64,000 nucleotides of DNA from Tropicibacter oceani (GCF_029958925.1 NZ_CP124616.1:3162001-3226000), one strand, 5' to 3'. Shown: positions 19,229 through 28,978, counted from the stretch's first letter. Numbers and translations: made by a program. The notes: a model not told the origin generated them from the letters alone.

Positions 19229-22200
19229 CCGGTATCGTCGACTGGGCCGCCGAACGCGCCCGGATGATCGTGGCCTTTATCGCGTTGTCGATCCTTGTGG
19301 GCGGCTACGCCTATTCGACCCTGCCCAAGGAGGGCGAGCCCGACATCGAGATCCCGGCGCTGTTCGTGTCGGTCCCCTTCCCCGGGATTTCCGCCGCCGA
19401 TGCCGAAACCCTGCTGATCAAACCGATGGAGACCGAGCTTTCGGATCTGGACGGGCTCAAGACCATGTCGGCGACGGCGGCCGAGGGCTATGCCGGCCTT
19501 GCGCTGGAGTTCGAATTCGGCTGGGACAAGACCAAGATCATCGCCGACGTGCGCGACGGGATGAACAACGCCGAGGCCAGCTTTCCCGACGGGGCCGAGA
19601 CCTATTCGATCAACGAGATCAACTTTTCCGAATTCCCGATCATCATCGTGAACCTGTCCGGCCCGGTGCCCGAACGCACCATGGCCAAGATCGCCAAGGA
19701 CCTGCAGGACCGGGTCGAGGCGCTGGATGCGGTGCTTGAGGCCGGGATCGCGGGCAACCGCGACGAGATGCTCGAAGTGGTGATCGACCCGCTGAAACTG
19801 GAAAGCTACAACGTCACGGCGGGCGAATTGATCAGCGTCGTGCAAAACAACAACCAGTTGATCGCGGCCGGCGAGGTCGAAACCGCGCAGGGCAGCTTTG
19901 CGGTCAAGATCCCCAGCAGTTTCGACGAGGCGCGCGATGTCTATGATCTGCCGGTCAAGGTGAACGGCGACCGGGTGGTGACGCTGGGCGACCTGGCGGA
20001 AATCAACCTGACCTTCGAGGACCGCACCGGCACCGCCCGGTTCAACGGTGAAACCACGGTTGCGCTGCAGGTGGTCAAGCGCAAGGGCTTCAACATCATC
20101 GACACCGCCGACGCGGTGCGCGAGGTGATCGCCGAGGCCGAAAAGGCATGGCCCGAAGAGCTGCGCGCGGTGCTGAACGTCGGCGCCAGCAACGACCAAA
20201 GCCGTCAGGTGGAATCGATGGTCAGCCAGCTCGAAGGCTCGGTTCTGACGGCCATTGCGCTGGTGATGATCGTGGTCCTTGCCTCGCTTGGACTGCGGCC
20301 CGCGCTTCTGGTCGGATTCTCGATCCCGACCTCGTTCCTGTTGTGCTTTGTCCTGCTTGCCATGATGGGCGTGACCATCTCGAACATCGTGATGTTCGGG
20401 TTGATCCTGGCGGTGGGGATGCTGGTCGATGGTGCCATCGTCGTGGTGGAATACGCCGACAAGCGCGTGGCCGAGGGCACCGGACCGATGCACGCCTATG
20501 TCGAGGCGGCGCACCGGATGTTCTGGCCGGTCGTGTCGTCGACGGCGACAACGCTGTGCGCCTTTTTGCCGATGCTGTTCTGGCCCGGGGTTGCCGGGCA
20601 GTTCATGGGGATGTTGCCGGTCACGCTGATCTTTGTGCTGTCCGCATCGCTGGTCGTGGCACTGGTCTACCTGCCGGTCATGGGCGGCGTGCTGGGCCGG
20701 ACCGAGCGGTGGTTCAAGCAGCGCATTGCCCAGATTGCCGGTCTGCCCATTCTGGCGCATGCCGGGATGGCGGTGCTGGCTGTGCTGCCGATTGTGGCGG
20801 CGGGCGCATTGATCCCGGTGCTGTTCGCGGGCATCGGCGGGCAGTTCGCGACCATGGATGGCGGCAATATCGCCGGGTCGGTCATCCCGACCTTTCTGAC
20901 GGTTTTCCTGTTCGGGCTGGGCGTGGTTGTTCTGGCCGGTCTGGCTCTGGGGGGCATCCTTGCCCTGTTGCTGAGCCTGTCGGCCATTCCCGCGCGCCTG
21001 TCCAATGCCCTGGGCGGCCTGCGCCGCCGCGTGCTGGGCGCGCCGCGCGAAAAGCCGGTCAAAAGCGGCTATCGACGCAGCCCCTTTGGCCGCTTTATCG
21101 CGCTGTTTGCCACCAACCCGGCGGGGCCGCTGATCGTCGTGGCGACGATCTTTGTTCTGGTGGGCACGGTCTTTGTTTATTACGGCAACAACAACAACGG
21201 CACTGATTTCTTTGTCGAAAGCGAACCCGAACAGGCCATCGTCTATGTGCGCGCGCGCGGCAACCTCAGCCTTGAGGAAAAGGACGCGCTGGTGCTGCGC
21301 GCCGAAGAGATCGTCATGCAGCACCCCGGGATCAAGACCGCCTTTGCCTTTGCCGGCGAAGGGGGGCTGGACAACAACACCGGGGGCGCGCAGCCGCCCA
21401 AGGACACCATCGGGCAGATCCAGCTGGAAACCATCGCCTGGGAGGATCGGCCGGATTCGCACGAGCCCTGGTTCACCATTCCGCTGCTGGGCTACACCGT
21501 CGAAAAGGCCGTGAAAGCGGCGGAATTCGATGGCGACCTGATCATCGACCAGCTGACAACGCAGCTGAAGCAGATCCCCGGCATCAAGATCGAGATCCTG
21601 GCGCAGGCACGTGGCCCGGCCAGCGCCAAGCCCGTGCACCTGCGGGTCAAGGGCGACAATTGGGACGATCTGCTGACGGCCACCGCGGTGGCGGCGGATC
21701 GCTTTGCCGACATGCCCGGGTTGACCCAGATCGAAGACACCCGCCCCCTGCCCGGCATCGACTGGCAGATCGACGTCGACGTGCAAAAGGCCGGGCGCTA
21801 TGGCGCCGACGTGGCCACCGTGGGCGCCATGGTGCAACTGGTCACGCGCGGCATCCTGCTGGACACCATGCGCGTCGACAGCAGCGACGAGGAAATCGAG
21901 ATCCGCGTGCGCCTGCCCGAATCCGACCGCGTGCTGACGACGCTGGACACGCTCAAGGTGCGCACCTCGGGCGGATTGGTGCCCTTGGCGAATTTCATCA
22001 CCCGCACCCCGGTCGAAAAGCTGGCCGAGATCAACCGCGTCGATCAAAAGCGTTACTTTGACATCAAGGCGGGGGTGGCCCCGGGGCTGGCCAAGCTGGT
22101 GGATGACAGCGGGGCCGTGCTGGCCACCGTGCGTCTGCTGGAGGACGTGGCATCACAGGGCGGCACGCAGATTTCCGGGCCGGATCAGCGACCGCTGGAG

Positions 22201-23124
22201 ATTGTCCGGCTGGCCGAGGGCGTCACGCTGTCGGCGCTTCAGGCGCAGGTGAAGGGCGGCGATCTGAGCCTTGTGCTGATCGACGCCAACGAACGCATCG
22301 CTGAATTAACCAACTGGTTGGAAACCAGCCCGCTGCCCATCGGGGTGGCATGGGAGTGGACCGGCGACCAAGAGGATCAGGCCGAAAGCCAGGCCTTCCT
22401 TGGGCAGGCCTTTCTGGCGGCGCTGGGGCTGATGTTTATCATCCTGCTGGCGCAGTTCAATTCCTTCTACAACTCGGTTCTGGTGCTGCTGGCGGTGGTT
22501 CTGTCGACCACCGGCGTGCTGATCGGGATGCTGGTGATGGACCAGTATTTCAGCGTGATCATGACCGGCACCGGCATCGTGGCGCTGGCCGGGATCGTGG
22601 TGAACAACAACATCGTCCTGATCGACACCTATCAGGATTATTCGCGCTACATGCCCCGGATCGAGGCCATCGTGCGCACCGCCGAGGATCGCATCCGCCC
22701 GGTGCTGCTGACCACGATCACCACCATGGCGGGCCTTGCGCCGATGATGTTCGGTCTGTCGGTCGATTTCTTTGGCGGCGGCTATTCCATCGACAGCCCG
22801 ACGGCGCTGTGGTGGAAGAACCTGGCCACGGCGGTGGTCTTTGGTCTGGGGATCGCGACGGTGCTGACGCTGGTCTTTACGCCCTCGATGCTGGCGCTGC
22901 GGGTCTGGGCGACGACCTATGTGCAATGGCTGGCGCAGATCCTGGCCAAGCTGTCCTTTGGCAAGGCCAGCCGCGCGGCGCGGGACTGGGCGCTGGTACG
23001 CGATGCGCGGCGCCGCAAATCGTCGGAAATCATCTGGGATTTCGACACCCCCGCCAAGCAGACCCCGCAAGAGCCGCAAGAGCCGCAAGAGCCGCAAGAG
23101 CTGTCCCTGCACATCGCCGAATGA
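19225..23124 (+). CDS. RND efflux pump permease, extended (1299 aa)
   Basis: Proton-driven inner-membrane pump of the AcrB/MexB superfamily. The N-terminal ERARMIVAFIALSILVGGYAY, shown in part as ARMIVAFIALSILVGGY, and both porter-domain repeats are evident. TM4 has VDGAIVVVEYADKR, keeping one relay Asp while the second Asp of AcrB is Gly. It is about 250 residues longer than AcrB. The excess includes a segment at about residues 500-620 with extra hydrophobic helices between the two halves, and a C-terminal tail with four in-frame copies of a 9-bp repeat (PQE units, 23065-23100). The substrate is unknown, and no outer-membrane channel gene is adjacent. Confidence 0.92.
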   Translation: MTGIVDWAAERARMIVAFIALSILVGGYAYSTLPKEGEPDIEIPALFVSVPFPGISAADAETLLIKPMETELSDLDGLKTMSATAAEGYAGLALEFEFGWDKTKIIADVRDGMNNAEASFPDGAETYSINEINFSEFPIIIVNLSGPVPERTMAKIAKDLQDRVEALDAVLEAGIAGNRDEMLEVVIDPLKLESYNVTAGELISVVQNNNQLIAAGEVETAQGSFAVKIPSSFDEARDVYDLPVKVNGDRVVTLGDLAEINLTFEDRTGTARFNGETTVALQVVKRKGFNIIDTADAVREVIAEAEKAWPEELRAVLNVGASNDQSRQVESMVSQLEGSVLTAIALVMIVVLASLGLRPALLVGFSIPTSFLLCFVLLAMMGVTISNIVMFGLILAVGMLVDGAIVVVEYADKRVAEGTGPMHAYVEAAHRMFWPVVSSTATTLCAFLPMLFWPGVAGQFMGMLPVTLIFVLSASLVVALVYLPVMGGVLGRTERWFKQRIAQIAGLPILAHAGMAVLAVLPIVAAGALIPVLFAGIGGQFATMDGGNIAGSVIPTFLTVFLFGLGVVVLAGLALGGILALLLSLSAIPARLSNALGGLRRRVLGAPREKPVKSGYRRSPFGRFIALFATNPAGPLIVVATIFVLVGTVFVYYGNNNNGTDFFVESEPEQAIVYVRARGNLSLEEKDALVLRAEEIVMQHPGIKTAFAFAGEGGLDNNTGGAQPPKDTIGQIQLETIAWEDRPDSHEPWFTIPLLGYTVEKAVKAAEFDGDLIIDQLTTQLKQIPGIKIEILAQARGPASAKPVHLRVKGDNWDDLLTATAVAADRFADMPGLTQIEDTRPLPGIDWQIDVDVQKAGRYGADVATVGAMVQLVTRGILLDTMRVDSSDEEIEIRVRLPESDRVLTTLDTLKVRTSGGLVPLANFITRTPVEKLAEINRVDQKRYFDIKAGVAPGLAKLVDDSGAVLATVRLLEDVASQGGTQISGPDQRPLEIVRLAEGVTLSALQAQVKGGDLSLVLIDANERIAELTNWLETSPLPIGVAWEWTGDQEDQAESQAFLGQAFLAALGLMFIILLAQFNSFYNSVLVLLAVVLSTTGVLIGMLVMDQYFSVIMTGTGIVALAGIVVNNNIVLIDTYQDYSRYMPRIEAIVRTAEDRIRPVLLTTITTMAGLAPMMFGLSVDFFGGGYSIDSPTALWWKNLATAVVFGLGIATVLTLVFTPSMLALRVWATTYVQWLAQILAKLSFGKASRAARDWALVRDARRRKSSEIIWDFDTPAKQTPQEPQEPQEPQELSLHIAE

Positions 23125-23153
23125 CGGCGGTCTTAGCGGATCACGAGCATGGC

Positions 23154-23187
23154 AAAAGGCCCCGACCAATTGGTGCGGGGCCTTTTT
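23154..23187. terminator. Bidirectional terminator after the RND pump
   Basis: AAAAGGCCCCG / CGGGGCCTTTT with an internally palindromic ACCAATTGGT loop and five T. It also ends the DUF2256 gene coming from the other strand. Confidence 0.92.
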
Positions 23188-23214
23188 CATCGGCGGCCAA
23201 GGCCGGCACAGCGC

Positions 23215-23394
23215 CTAACTGCCGGGCTGGTCCTTGCCGCCCGTGGCGGCTTTGCCGCGCCGGGCCCGGCAGGCGTCGGAACAATAGCGGACCTCGTCCC
23301 AGACCTTGGCCCATTTGCGCCGCCAGTCAAAGGGCCGCCCGCAGGTGGCGCAGATCTTGGACGGAAAGTCTGATTTCTTGCGTGTCTTTGGCAT
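23215..23394 (-). CDS. DUF2256 small zinc-finger-like protein
   Basis: Protein of 59 aa starting MPKTRKKSDFPSKICATCGR. Two CxxC/CxxxC cysteine pairs (CATC and CSDAC) flank a PFDWRRKWAKVWDEVRYCS core, the pattern of the DUF2256 family, which is likely to bind a metal. Its function is not known. It is shorter than 60 aa and easy to miss. It ends just before the bidirectional terminator. Confidence 0.88.
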   Translation of the reverse strand: MPKTRKKSDFPSKICATCGRPFDWRRKWAKVWDEVRYCSDACRARRGKAATGGKDQPGS

Positions 23395-23445
23395 CGGCCC
23401 TTATCCGGCATGGCGTATCGCGCGGCCTGCGCAGGGCTTTCGATA

Positions 23446-23640
23446 TCAGTCGGCGGGCACGGTGCCAACGCCGGGCTGCACCTGGGTTTCGGCGCCTTGG
23501 GGCGCATCGGCCGACAGGACAAGCCAGCCGACAAACAGCAGCAGCAACAGGCCGACCATGGCCATGGACAGGCGCAGTACGCTCAGCGCCGGTTTGTGAC
23601 GTTTTTCCTGGGTGCTCAGGTTGGTGTCAGGGGCAGACAT
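23446..23640 (-). CDS. Small single-pass membrane protein, unknown
   Basis: Protein of 64 aa: a polar N-terminus (MSAPDTNLSTQEKRHKPA), one helix (MVGLLLLLFVGWLVL) and a short periplasmic tail with Pro and Gln. The ATG is preceded by AGGAAAGGAA at good spacing, which makes this the real frame within a much longer spurious antisense ORF. It is divergent from pepN and just upstream of DUF2256 on the same strand. No family recognised. Confidence 0.65.
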   Translation of the reverse strand: MSAPDTNLSTQEKRHKPALSVLRLSMAMVGLLLLLFVGWLVLSADAPQGAETQVQPGVGTVPAD

Positions 23641-23745
23641 CTGTATTCCTTTCCTCTTTGGGGGGATGCGCCATTGCAGCGCCCCACTTGCCCACTTAAC
23701 ACTTGGAGGACCCGATCGGTTCCCATCACAAGTGCGAGACATGCC

Positions 23746-26298
23746 ATGAAAGACGCCGCCCCCACCACGGTTTACCTTGCCGATTACACCCCCTTTGGCT
23801 GGCGCATCGAGGATGTGCACCTGACCTTTCGGCTGGCGCCCCATGCCACGCGGGTGCTGGCGCGCATTCATTTTGCCCCCTGCCAACTGGCCCCCCAGCA
23901 AGAGTTCTTCCTGCACGGAGAAGAGCTGCGACTGATCGGCGCCAAGATCGACGGACAAGAGGTGACGCCCGAGGTGACCGACAAGGGGCTGACCTGCGCC
24001 GTGCCGGCCGGCCGTTTCCTGTGGGAAGCCGAGGTCGAGATCGACCCGGCGAACAACACCGCGCTGGAAGGGCTGTACATGTCGGGCGGCATGTACTGCA
24101 CGCAATGCGAGGCCGAAGGCTTTCGCAAGATCACCTTTTATCCCGACCGCCCCGACGTGATGGCCACCTTTACCGTGCGCATCGAAAGCGCCATGCCGGT
24201 GCTGCTGTCGAACGGCAATCCCGGCGCCTCGGGCGACGGTTTTGCCGAATGGCACGACCCCTGGCCAAAACCGGCCTATCTGTTCGCGCTGGTGGCGGGC
24301 GATCTGCGCAACCACCCGGACAGTTTCACCACCAAAAGCGGCCACAAGGTCGATCTGAACATCTGGGTGCGCCCCGGTGACGAAGGCAAATGCGCCTTTG
24401 GCATGCAGGCGCTGAAGGCGTCGATGACATGGGACGAGGATGTCTATGGCCGCGAATACGATCTGGACGTGTTCAACATCGTGGCGGTCGATGATTTCAA
24501 CATGGGCGCGATGGAGAACAAGGGGCTGAACATCTTCAACTCCTCCTGCGTTCTGGCCAGCCCCGAAACCTCGACCGATGACAATTTCGAACGGATCGAA
24601 GCGATCATCGCGCATGAGTATTTCCACAACTGGACCGGCAACCGCATCACCTGCCGCGACTGGTTCCAGCTGTGCCTGAAAGAGGGGCTGACGGTCTATC
24701 GAGACAGCCAGTTCACCAGCGACATGCGCGGCCCCGAGGTCAAGCGGATTTCCGACGTGATCGACCTGCGCGCCCGCCAGTTCCCCGAGGATCAGGGCCC
24801 GCTGTCGCACCCTGTCCGGCCCGAAAGCTTTCAGGAAATCAACAACTTCTACACCGCCACGGTTTACGAGAAGGGCGCCGAGGTGATCGGGATGCTCAAA
24901 CGGCTGGTGGGGGATGACGATTACGCCCGCGCGCTGGATCTGTATTTCGACCGCCATGACGGCGATGCCGCCACGATCGAGGATTGGCTGAAGGTGTTCG
25001 AGGATGTCACGGGCCGCGATCTGAGCCAGTTCAAGCGCTGGTATTCGCAAAGCGGCACGCCGCGCCTGTCGGTGTCCGAGGCATGGGACAACGGCACCTT
25101 TACCCTGACGTTCGAACAGCACACGCCGCCCACGCCGGGACAGGCCGACAAGCTGCCGCAGGTGCTGCCCATTGCCGTGGGTCTGTTGAACCCCAATGGC
25201 GACGAGGTGGTGCCAACCCGCGTGCTGGAAATGACCGAGGCCAAGCAAAGCTTTGACTTTACGGGGCTTTCGGCGCGGCCCGTTGCCTCGATCCTGCGCG
25301 AATTTTCCGCCCCCGTGGTGCTGGAGCGCGACGCCGACCCGCAGCAGCGCGCCTTTCTTCTGGCGCATGACACCGACGCCTTCAACCGCTGGGAGGCGGG
25401 GCATATCCTTGCCCGCGACTGCCTGCTGGCGATGATCCGCGATGGCGCGACGCCGGACACCGCCTGGCTGGACGGGTTGGAAACGGTGCTGCGCGACAGT
25501 ACGCTGGACCCCGATTTCCGCCAGATGCTGGTCGCCCTGCCCAGCCAGTCCGAACTGGCGCAGGCGCTGCACGAACAGGGCAGCACGCCGGACCCGGATG
25601 CGATCTATGACGCGGTGATGACGCTGCGCCTGTTCATGGCCGAACGCTGGGCCGACCTACTGCCCAAGCTGGCCGAAGAGGCGCGCGTCACCGCCCCCTA
25701 CCAACCCGACGCCGAACAGACCGGCAAGCGGGCGCTGGGGAACATGGTTCTGGGCTTGCTGACCCACACCGATGGCGGCGCGGCGGCGCAGGCGCAGTTC
25801 GACAGCGCCGACAACATGACCCTGCAACTTGCCGCGCTGGCCAACCTGATCCGCGCCGACAAGGCAAAGGCCGCGCTGGCCGCGTTCTACGATCAGTGGA
25901 AAGACGACCGTTTGGTAATGGACAAATGGTTTGGGCTGCAGGTCGGCGCCGCCGATCCCGGCAAGGCGGTCGAGGTCGCCAAGGCACTGACCGCGCACGA
26001 GAAATTCGACTGGACCAACCCCAACCGGTTTCGCGCGGTCTTTGGCGGGCTGATCGGCAATCACGCAGGCTTTCACCGCAAGGACGGCGCGGGCTATGCC
26101 CTGCTGGCTGACTGGCTGATCAAGCTGGACGACAAGAACCCGCAAACCACCGCCCGCATGTGCAGCGCCTTCCAGACATGGACGCGGTATGACAGCGGAC
26201 GGCAGACCCATGCCAAGGCGGCTTTGGAGCGGATCATGGCCAAGCCGAACCTGAGCCGGGATGTCAACGAGATGGTCTCGCGCATTCTTGCGATCTGA
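23746..26298 (+). CDS. pepN: Aminopeptidase N
   Basis: M1-family zinc metallopeptidase of 850 aa that removes N-terminal residues from peptides in the cytoplasm. The exopeptidase motif GAMENKGLNIFN and the zinc site HEYFHNWTGNR with the downstream ligand Glu in LKEGLTV are intact. The C-terminal helical domain is complete. The ATG at 23746 gives the standard N-terminus; the upstream frame extension runs through an intergenic region. Confidence 0.97.
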   Translation: MKDAAPTTVYLADYTPFGWRIEDVHLTFRLAPHATRVLARIHFAPCQLAPQQEFFLHGEELRLIGAKIDGQEVTPEVTDKGLTCAVPAGRFLWEAEVEIDPANNTALEGLYMSGGMYCTQCEAEGFRKITFYPDRPDVMATFTVRIESAMPVLLSNGNPGASGDGFAEWHDPWPKPAYLFALVAGDLRNHPDSFTTKSGHKVDLNIWVRPGDEGKCAFGMQALKASMTWDEDVYGREYDLDVFNIVAVDDFNMGAMENKGLNIFNSSCVLASPETSTDDNFERIEAIIAHEYFHNWTGNRITCRDWFQLCLKEGLTVYRDSQFTSDMRGPEVKRISDVIDLRARQFPEDQGPLSHPVRPESFQEINNFYTATVYEKGAEVIGMLKRLVGDDDYARALDLYFDRHDGDAATIEDWLKVFEDVTGRDLSQFKRWYSQSGTPRLSVSEAWDNGTFTLTFEQHTPPTPGQADKLPQVLPIAVGLLNPNGDEVVPTRVLEMTEAKQSFDFTGLSARPVASILREFSAPVVLERDADPQQRAFLLAHDTDAFNRWEAGHILARDCLLAMIRDGATPDTAWLDGLETVLRDSTLDPDFRQMLVALPSQSELAQALHEQGSTPDPDAIYDAVMTLRLFMAERWADLLPKLAEEARVTAPYQPDAEQTGKRALGNMVLGLLTHTDGGAAAQAQFDSADNMTLQLAALANLIRADKAKAALAAFYDQWKDDRLVMDKWFGLQVGAADPGKAVEVAKALTAHEKFDWTNPNRFRAVFGGLIGNHAGFHRKDGAGYALLADWLIKLDDKNPQTTARMCSAFQTWTRYDSGRQTHAKAALERIMAKPNLSRDVNEMVSRILAI

Positions 26299-26350
26299 CG
26301 CCAAATAGCATTACCCTCGGGCAAGTTCGATTGGAATCAGGATCTTGCCC

Positions 26351-26881
26351 GTGCCTTTTATCATTGCCGCGCTTGGTGCGCTTGCCGCCTTCTATTTCTT
26401 TGTCATCCGGGCCCGCAACGCGCAGCACATGGCCAGCGAAGTGCTGGACGCCGCCAATGACGTGCGCCTCGCCGCGCGCCGGTTCGGCTTCCGGCGGCAG
26501 GCGAATGTGCACCCGGTCGAAACCATCGAAGAGCCGGGCATTGCGATTGCCGCCCTCGGCAACGCCTTTGTCGAACTGGACGATCTGCCGTCCAAGGATC
26601 AGCGCGACGCCCTTGTTATCGCTCTGGCCAAACACGGGCAGATGCCCAGTGACGAGGCGCAGGAGCTGACGGTTCTGGGCCGCTGGCTCATGAATGAATG
26701 CGGTAGCCCGGATCAGGCGGTGCCGCGCCTGGCGCGCAAGCTCTACAAACTTCAGGGCGCGGATGGCTTCACACCGCTGCTGGAGACGGTTCAGGCCATC
26801 GTCAAGGCTGGCTCTGGTACGCTGAGCGGCAAGCAAAAAGAGGCGCTGGACGATATCCGGCGTATCTATAGGATCAAGTGA
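26351..26881 (+). CDS. Membrane-anchored helical protein, unknown
   Basis: Protein of 176 aa with an N-terminal helix (PFIIAALGALAAFYFFVI) and a soluble helical domain ending LSGKQKEALDDIRRIYRIK. The GTG at 26351 lies 8 nt behind AGGA; a TTG two codons earlier would be only 2 nt from it. The domain is faintly reminiscent of TerB-like helical bundles, but I cannot assign it. It is 52 bp after pepN and ends 26 bp before the SDR gene, so these may form one transcript. Confidence 0.65.
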   Translation: MPFIIAALGALAAFYFFVIRARNAQHMASEVLDAANDVRLAARRFGFRRQANVHPVETIEEPGIAIAALGNAFVELDDLPSKDQRDALVIALAKHGQMPSDEAQELTVLGRWLMNECGSPDQAVPRLARKLYKLQGADGFTPLLETVQAIVKAGSGTLSGKQKEALDDIRRIYRIK

Positions 26882-26907
26882 CGCGCCAACCGTCACAAGG
26901 ACCAGCC

Positions 26908-27651
26908 ATGAGCAAGATATTGATTGTCACCGGAGCCAGCGCAGGCATCGGGGCCGCCACCGCGCGCATGGCGCCGAAAAAGGGCTATCACCGCGTCGTG
27001 GTGCACTATGGCCGCGATCAGGCGGGGGCCGAGGCCGTGGCCGAGGATATCCGCGCCGACGGAGCCAAGGCGATTGTCATCGGCGCGGATGTGTCGGACA
27101 TGGACGCGCTGGCCGAGATGTTCGGTGAGATCGCCATGCTGGAACCGGGGCCCATTGATCTGGTCAACAACGCCGGGATCGTCGCGCCCAAGGGCGGGAT
27201 CGCCGATCTGACCCCCGACCGCGTGCGCCGGGTGTTCGAGGTCAATGTCTTTGGCGCGATCGAGGTGTGCCGGTTGGCGGTGCTTCAGATGCGCGACTGG
27301 GGCATGGGGGGCGGCATCGTCAACATTTCCTCGGCGGCCGCGCGGCTGGGGGCGCCGGGGGAATACACCGATTACGCCGCCTCGAAGGGGGCCATCGACA
27401 CGCTGACGACCGGGTTGGCGGATGAACTGGCGCCCGAGGGTATTCGCGTCAACTGCCTGCGTCCCGGCCCGATCGAGACCGGCATTCACGCCAAGGGCGG
27501 CCAGCCTGACCGCCTGCAAAGCATGGGCGCGAAAATCCCGCTGGGCCGCGCGGGCAAGGCCGATGAAATCGCCGCCGCCGCGCTGTGGCTGCTGTCGGAC
27601 GAGGCATCCTATATGACCAAGGCGTTTCTGGATGTGTCAGGCGGGCGATGA
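26908..27651 (+). CDS. SDR-family NAD(P)-dependent oxidoreductase
   Basis: Short-chain dehydrogenase/reductase of 247 aa. The cofactor motif TGASAGIG is at the N-terminus, followed by NNAG, the catalytic Ser in NISSAAARLG and the YAASK Tyr-Lys pair; the C-terminus ends FLDVSGGR as in FabG-like members. It resembles glucose/ribitol-type or 3-oxoacyl reductases, but the substrate cannot be assigned. ATG has AGGA seven bases upstream, and its stop overlaps the next gene. Confidence 0.9.
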   Translation: MSKILIVTGASAGIGAATARMAPKKGYHRVVVHYGRDQAGAEAVAEDIRADGAKAIVIGADVSDMDALAEMFGEIAMLEPGPIDLVNNAGIVAPKGGIADLTPDRVRRVFEVNVFGAIEVCRLAVLQMRDWGMGGGIVNISSAAARLGAPGEYTDYAASKGAIDTLTTGLADELAPEGIRVNCLRPGPIETGIHAKGGQPDRLQSMGAKIPLGRAGKADEIAAAALWLLSDEASYMTKAFLDVSGGR

Positions 27652-28079
27652 TCTATCGCTTTGAACGCAGCGGGCGAAACCGCCGGACGCTGTGGGTGCT
27701 GGGCCTGATCTGGGGCGCGCTTGGACTGGCCTTGTGGCGGCTTGACGCCTCGGGGTGGATTGCTGCGGGGCTTTTTGCCGTGACCCTGCCGGCGCTGTGG
27801 GATTTCATCACCGCGCGCCCCGCCGGGCTGGAACTGGACGACACCGCGCTGCGCTGGTGGAGCGGTCGACACAAGGGCGACGCGCGGCTGGACAGCATTG
27901 ATCATGTGCGCTTTGACACGCGGCTGGATCTGTCGGTCAGGGTGCGGCTGGTGCTGGCCAATGCGTCACGGCGAAAACTGACGATCCCGCAGGACGCCCT
28001 GCCCCTCTGGCAAGAGCTGCAGCGCCAGTTCGAAGCGCGCGGCGTTTCGGTGCAACGGCACCATTTTTCTGTCTTCTGA
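27648..28079 (+). CDS. Small membrane protein, unknown
   Basis: Protein of 143 aa coupled to the SDR by an ATGA overlap. The N-terminus has two close hydrophobic segments (TLWVLGLIWGALGLALW and WIAAGLFAVTLPALWDFI). A beta-rich soluble region follows that contains LELDDTALRWWSG, reminiscent of bacterial PH-like membrane proteins. No firm family. Confidence 0.6.
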   Translation: MIYRFERSGRNRRTLWVLGLIWGALGLALWRLDASGWIAAGLFAVTLPALWDFITARPAGLELDDTALRWWSGRHKGDARLDSIDHVRFDTRLDLSVRVRLVLANASRRKLTIPQDALPLWQELQRQFEARGVSVQRHHFSVF

Positions 28080-28120
28080 GCCGGGACGCAGCCGCCCCGG
28101 CAACCGTTCGGGCAAAGCCG

Positions 28121-28978
28121 TCAGCTTTCCGAATGCGCGATCCCTTGGCCCTTGGTGCTGAGCACGGGCGCGGGGCGCGCAGGCACATCCGCCGCAGAGC
28201 GGACCGGCACATCCGCCGGGCGCATTTGCGGACGCACATCGGCATACAGCTGCATCGGGTCCGGGGTCTGCAGACCATCGGGGCGCGCAACCGGGCGCAG
28301 CGACCGCGACAGGCCGGCGCAATAGGGCTGCTGGCGGGTCCACTGGCGCATGTCTTCGCGCTTTTTGCTGGAATGGAACGGGCCCCAGTCGGCGGCCACA
28401 CCGCGCATCCCGGCGCTGATCACCTGATCACGCGGCACGGTCACGGCCATGATCCGCATGGCGCAGCTCAGGTTATCCTCGGGGTCTTTCAGGGCCTCGC
28501 CGCTTTTGGCCTTGCAGCCGTAACCGCGGGCGGTGCCGGGCAGGATCTGCGTCAGGCCATACCAAAGCCCGCCGCCGCCCACAGCCGTGGGACGGTATGT
28601 GCTTTCGTGCTTGGCCAGGGCCGAGACAAGGCCGACCCAGAACGCCTCGCGTGCTTCGCGGGACGCGGTGGGATAGGCCGGGCACCAGTTGGCGATGTCC
28701 TTTGGCACGGTGTCGGGCAGCACGCTGGCATGGCTGCGCAGGCTGGAGACGATCGCCAGCGACCAGCTGGGTTTGCCCCCGTGCTTGTCCCACCGCGCGG
28801 GCGGAATAACGACAGTGCGCCGCGCAACGGGGCGCAGCGAGGTGTTCACAGCTAGGTCAGTGTGACCCGAGGTCTCGGCAGAAAGAGACCCGGATGCAGC
28901 ATCGGGCAGTGGGGTCGGGGCTGGATTCGCCGCAACCGACGTCGCCAGAAGCGCATAGAAAATGGCAGCACGCATCAT
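28121..28978 (-). CDS. Secreted lytic transglycosylase-like (SLT) protein
   Basis: Protein of 285 aa with signal peptide (MRAAIFYALLATSVAANPAP). The lysozyme-like core has the candidate catalytic Glu in ALAKHESTYRP and the GLWYGLTQILPGTARGYGC segment typical of Slt folds (usually GLMQI). Flanking cysteines may form disulphides. The C-terminal region is Pro/Arg-rich and low complexity. It would cleave peptidoglycan in the periplasm. Two consecutive ATGs, so the start may be 28975. Confidence 0.75.
   Translation of the reverse strand: MMRAAIFYALLATSVAANPAPTPLPDAASGSLSAETSGHTDLAVNTSLRPVARRTVVIPPARWDKHGGKPSWSLAIVSSLRSHASVLPDTVPKDIANWCPAYPTASREAREAFWVGLVSALAKHESTYRPTAVGGGGLWYGLTQILPGTARGYGCKAKSGEALKDPEDNLSCAMRIMAVTVPRDQVISAGMRGVAADWGPFHSSKKREDMRQWTRQQPYCAGLSRSLRPVARPDGLQTPDPMQLYADVRPQMRPADVPVRSAADVPARPAPVLSTKGQGIAHSES

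Noticed and set aside
19198-22047. 949-codon open frame opposite the RND pump
   Set aside because: GC3-rich genes leave the complementary frame open. The product is His/Gln/Asp-rich without domains, and the plus-strand pump fits its family throughout.
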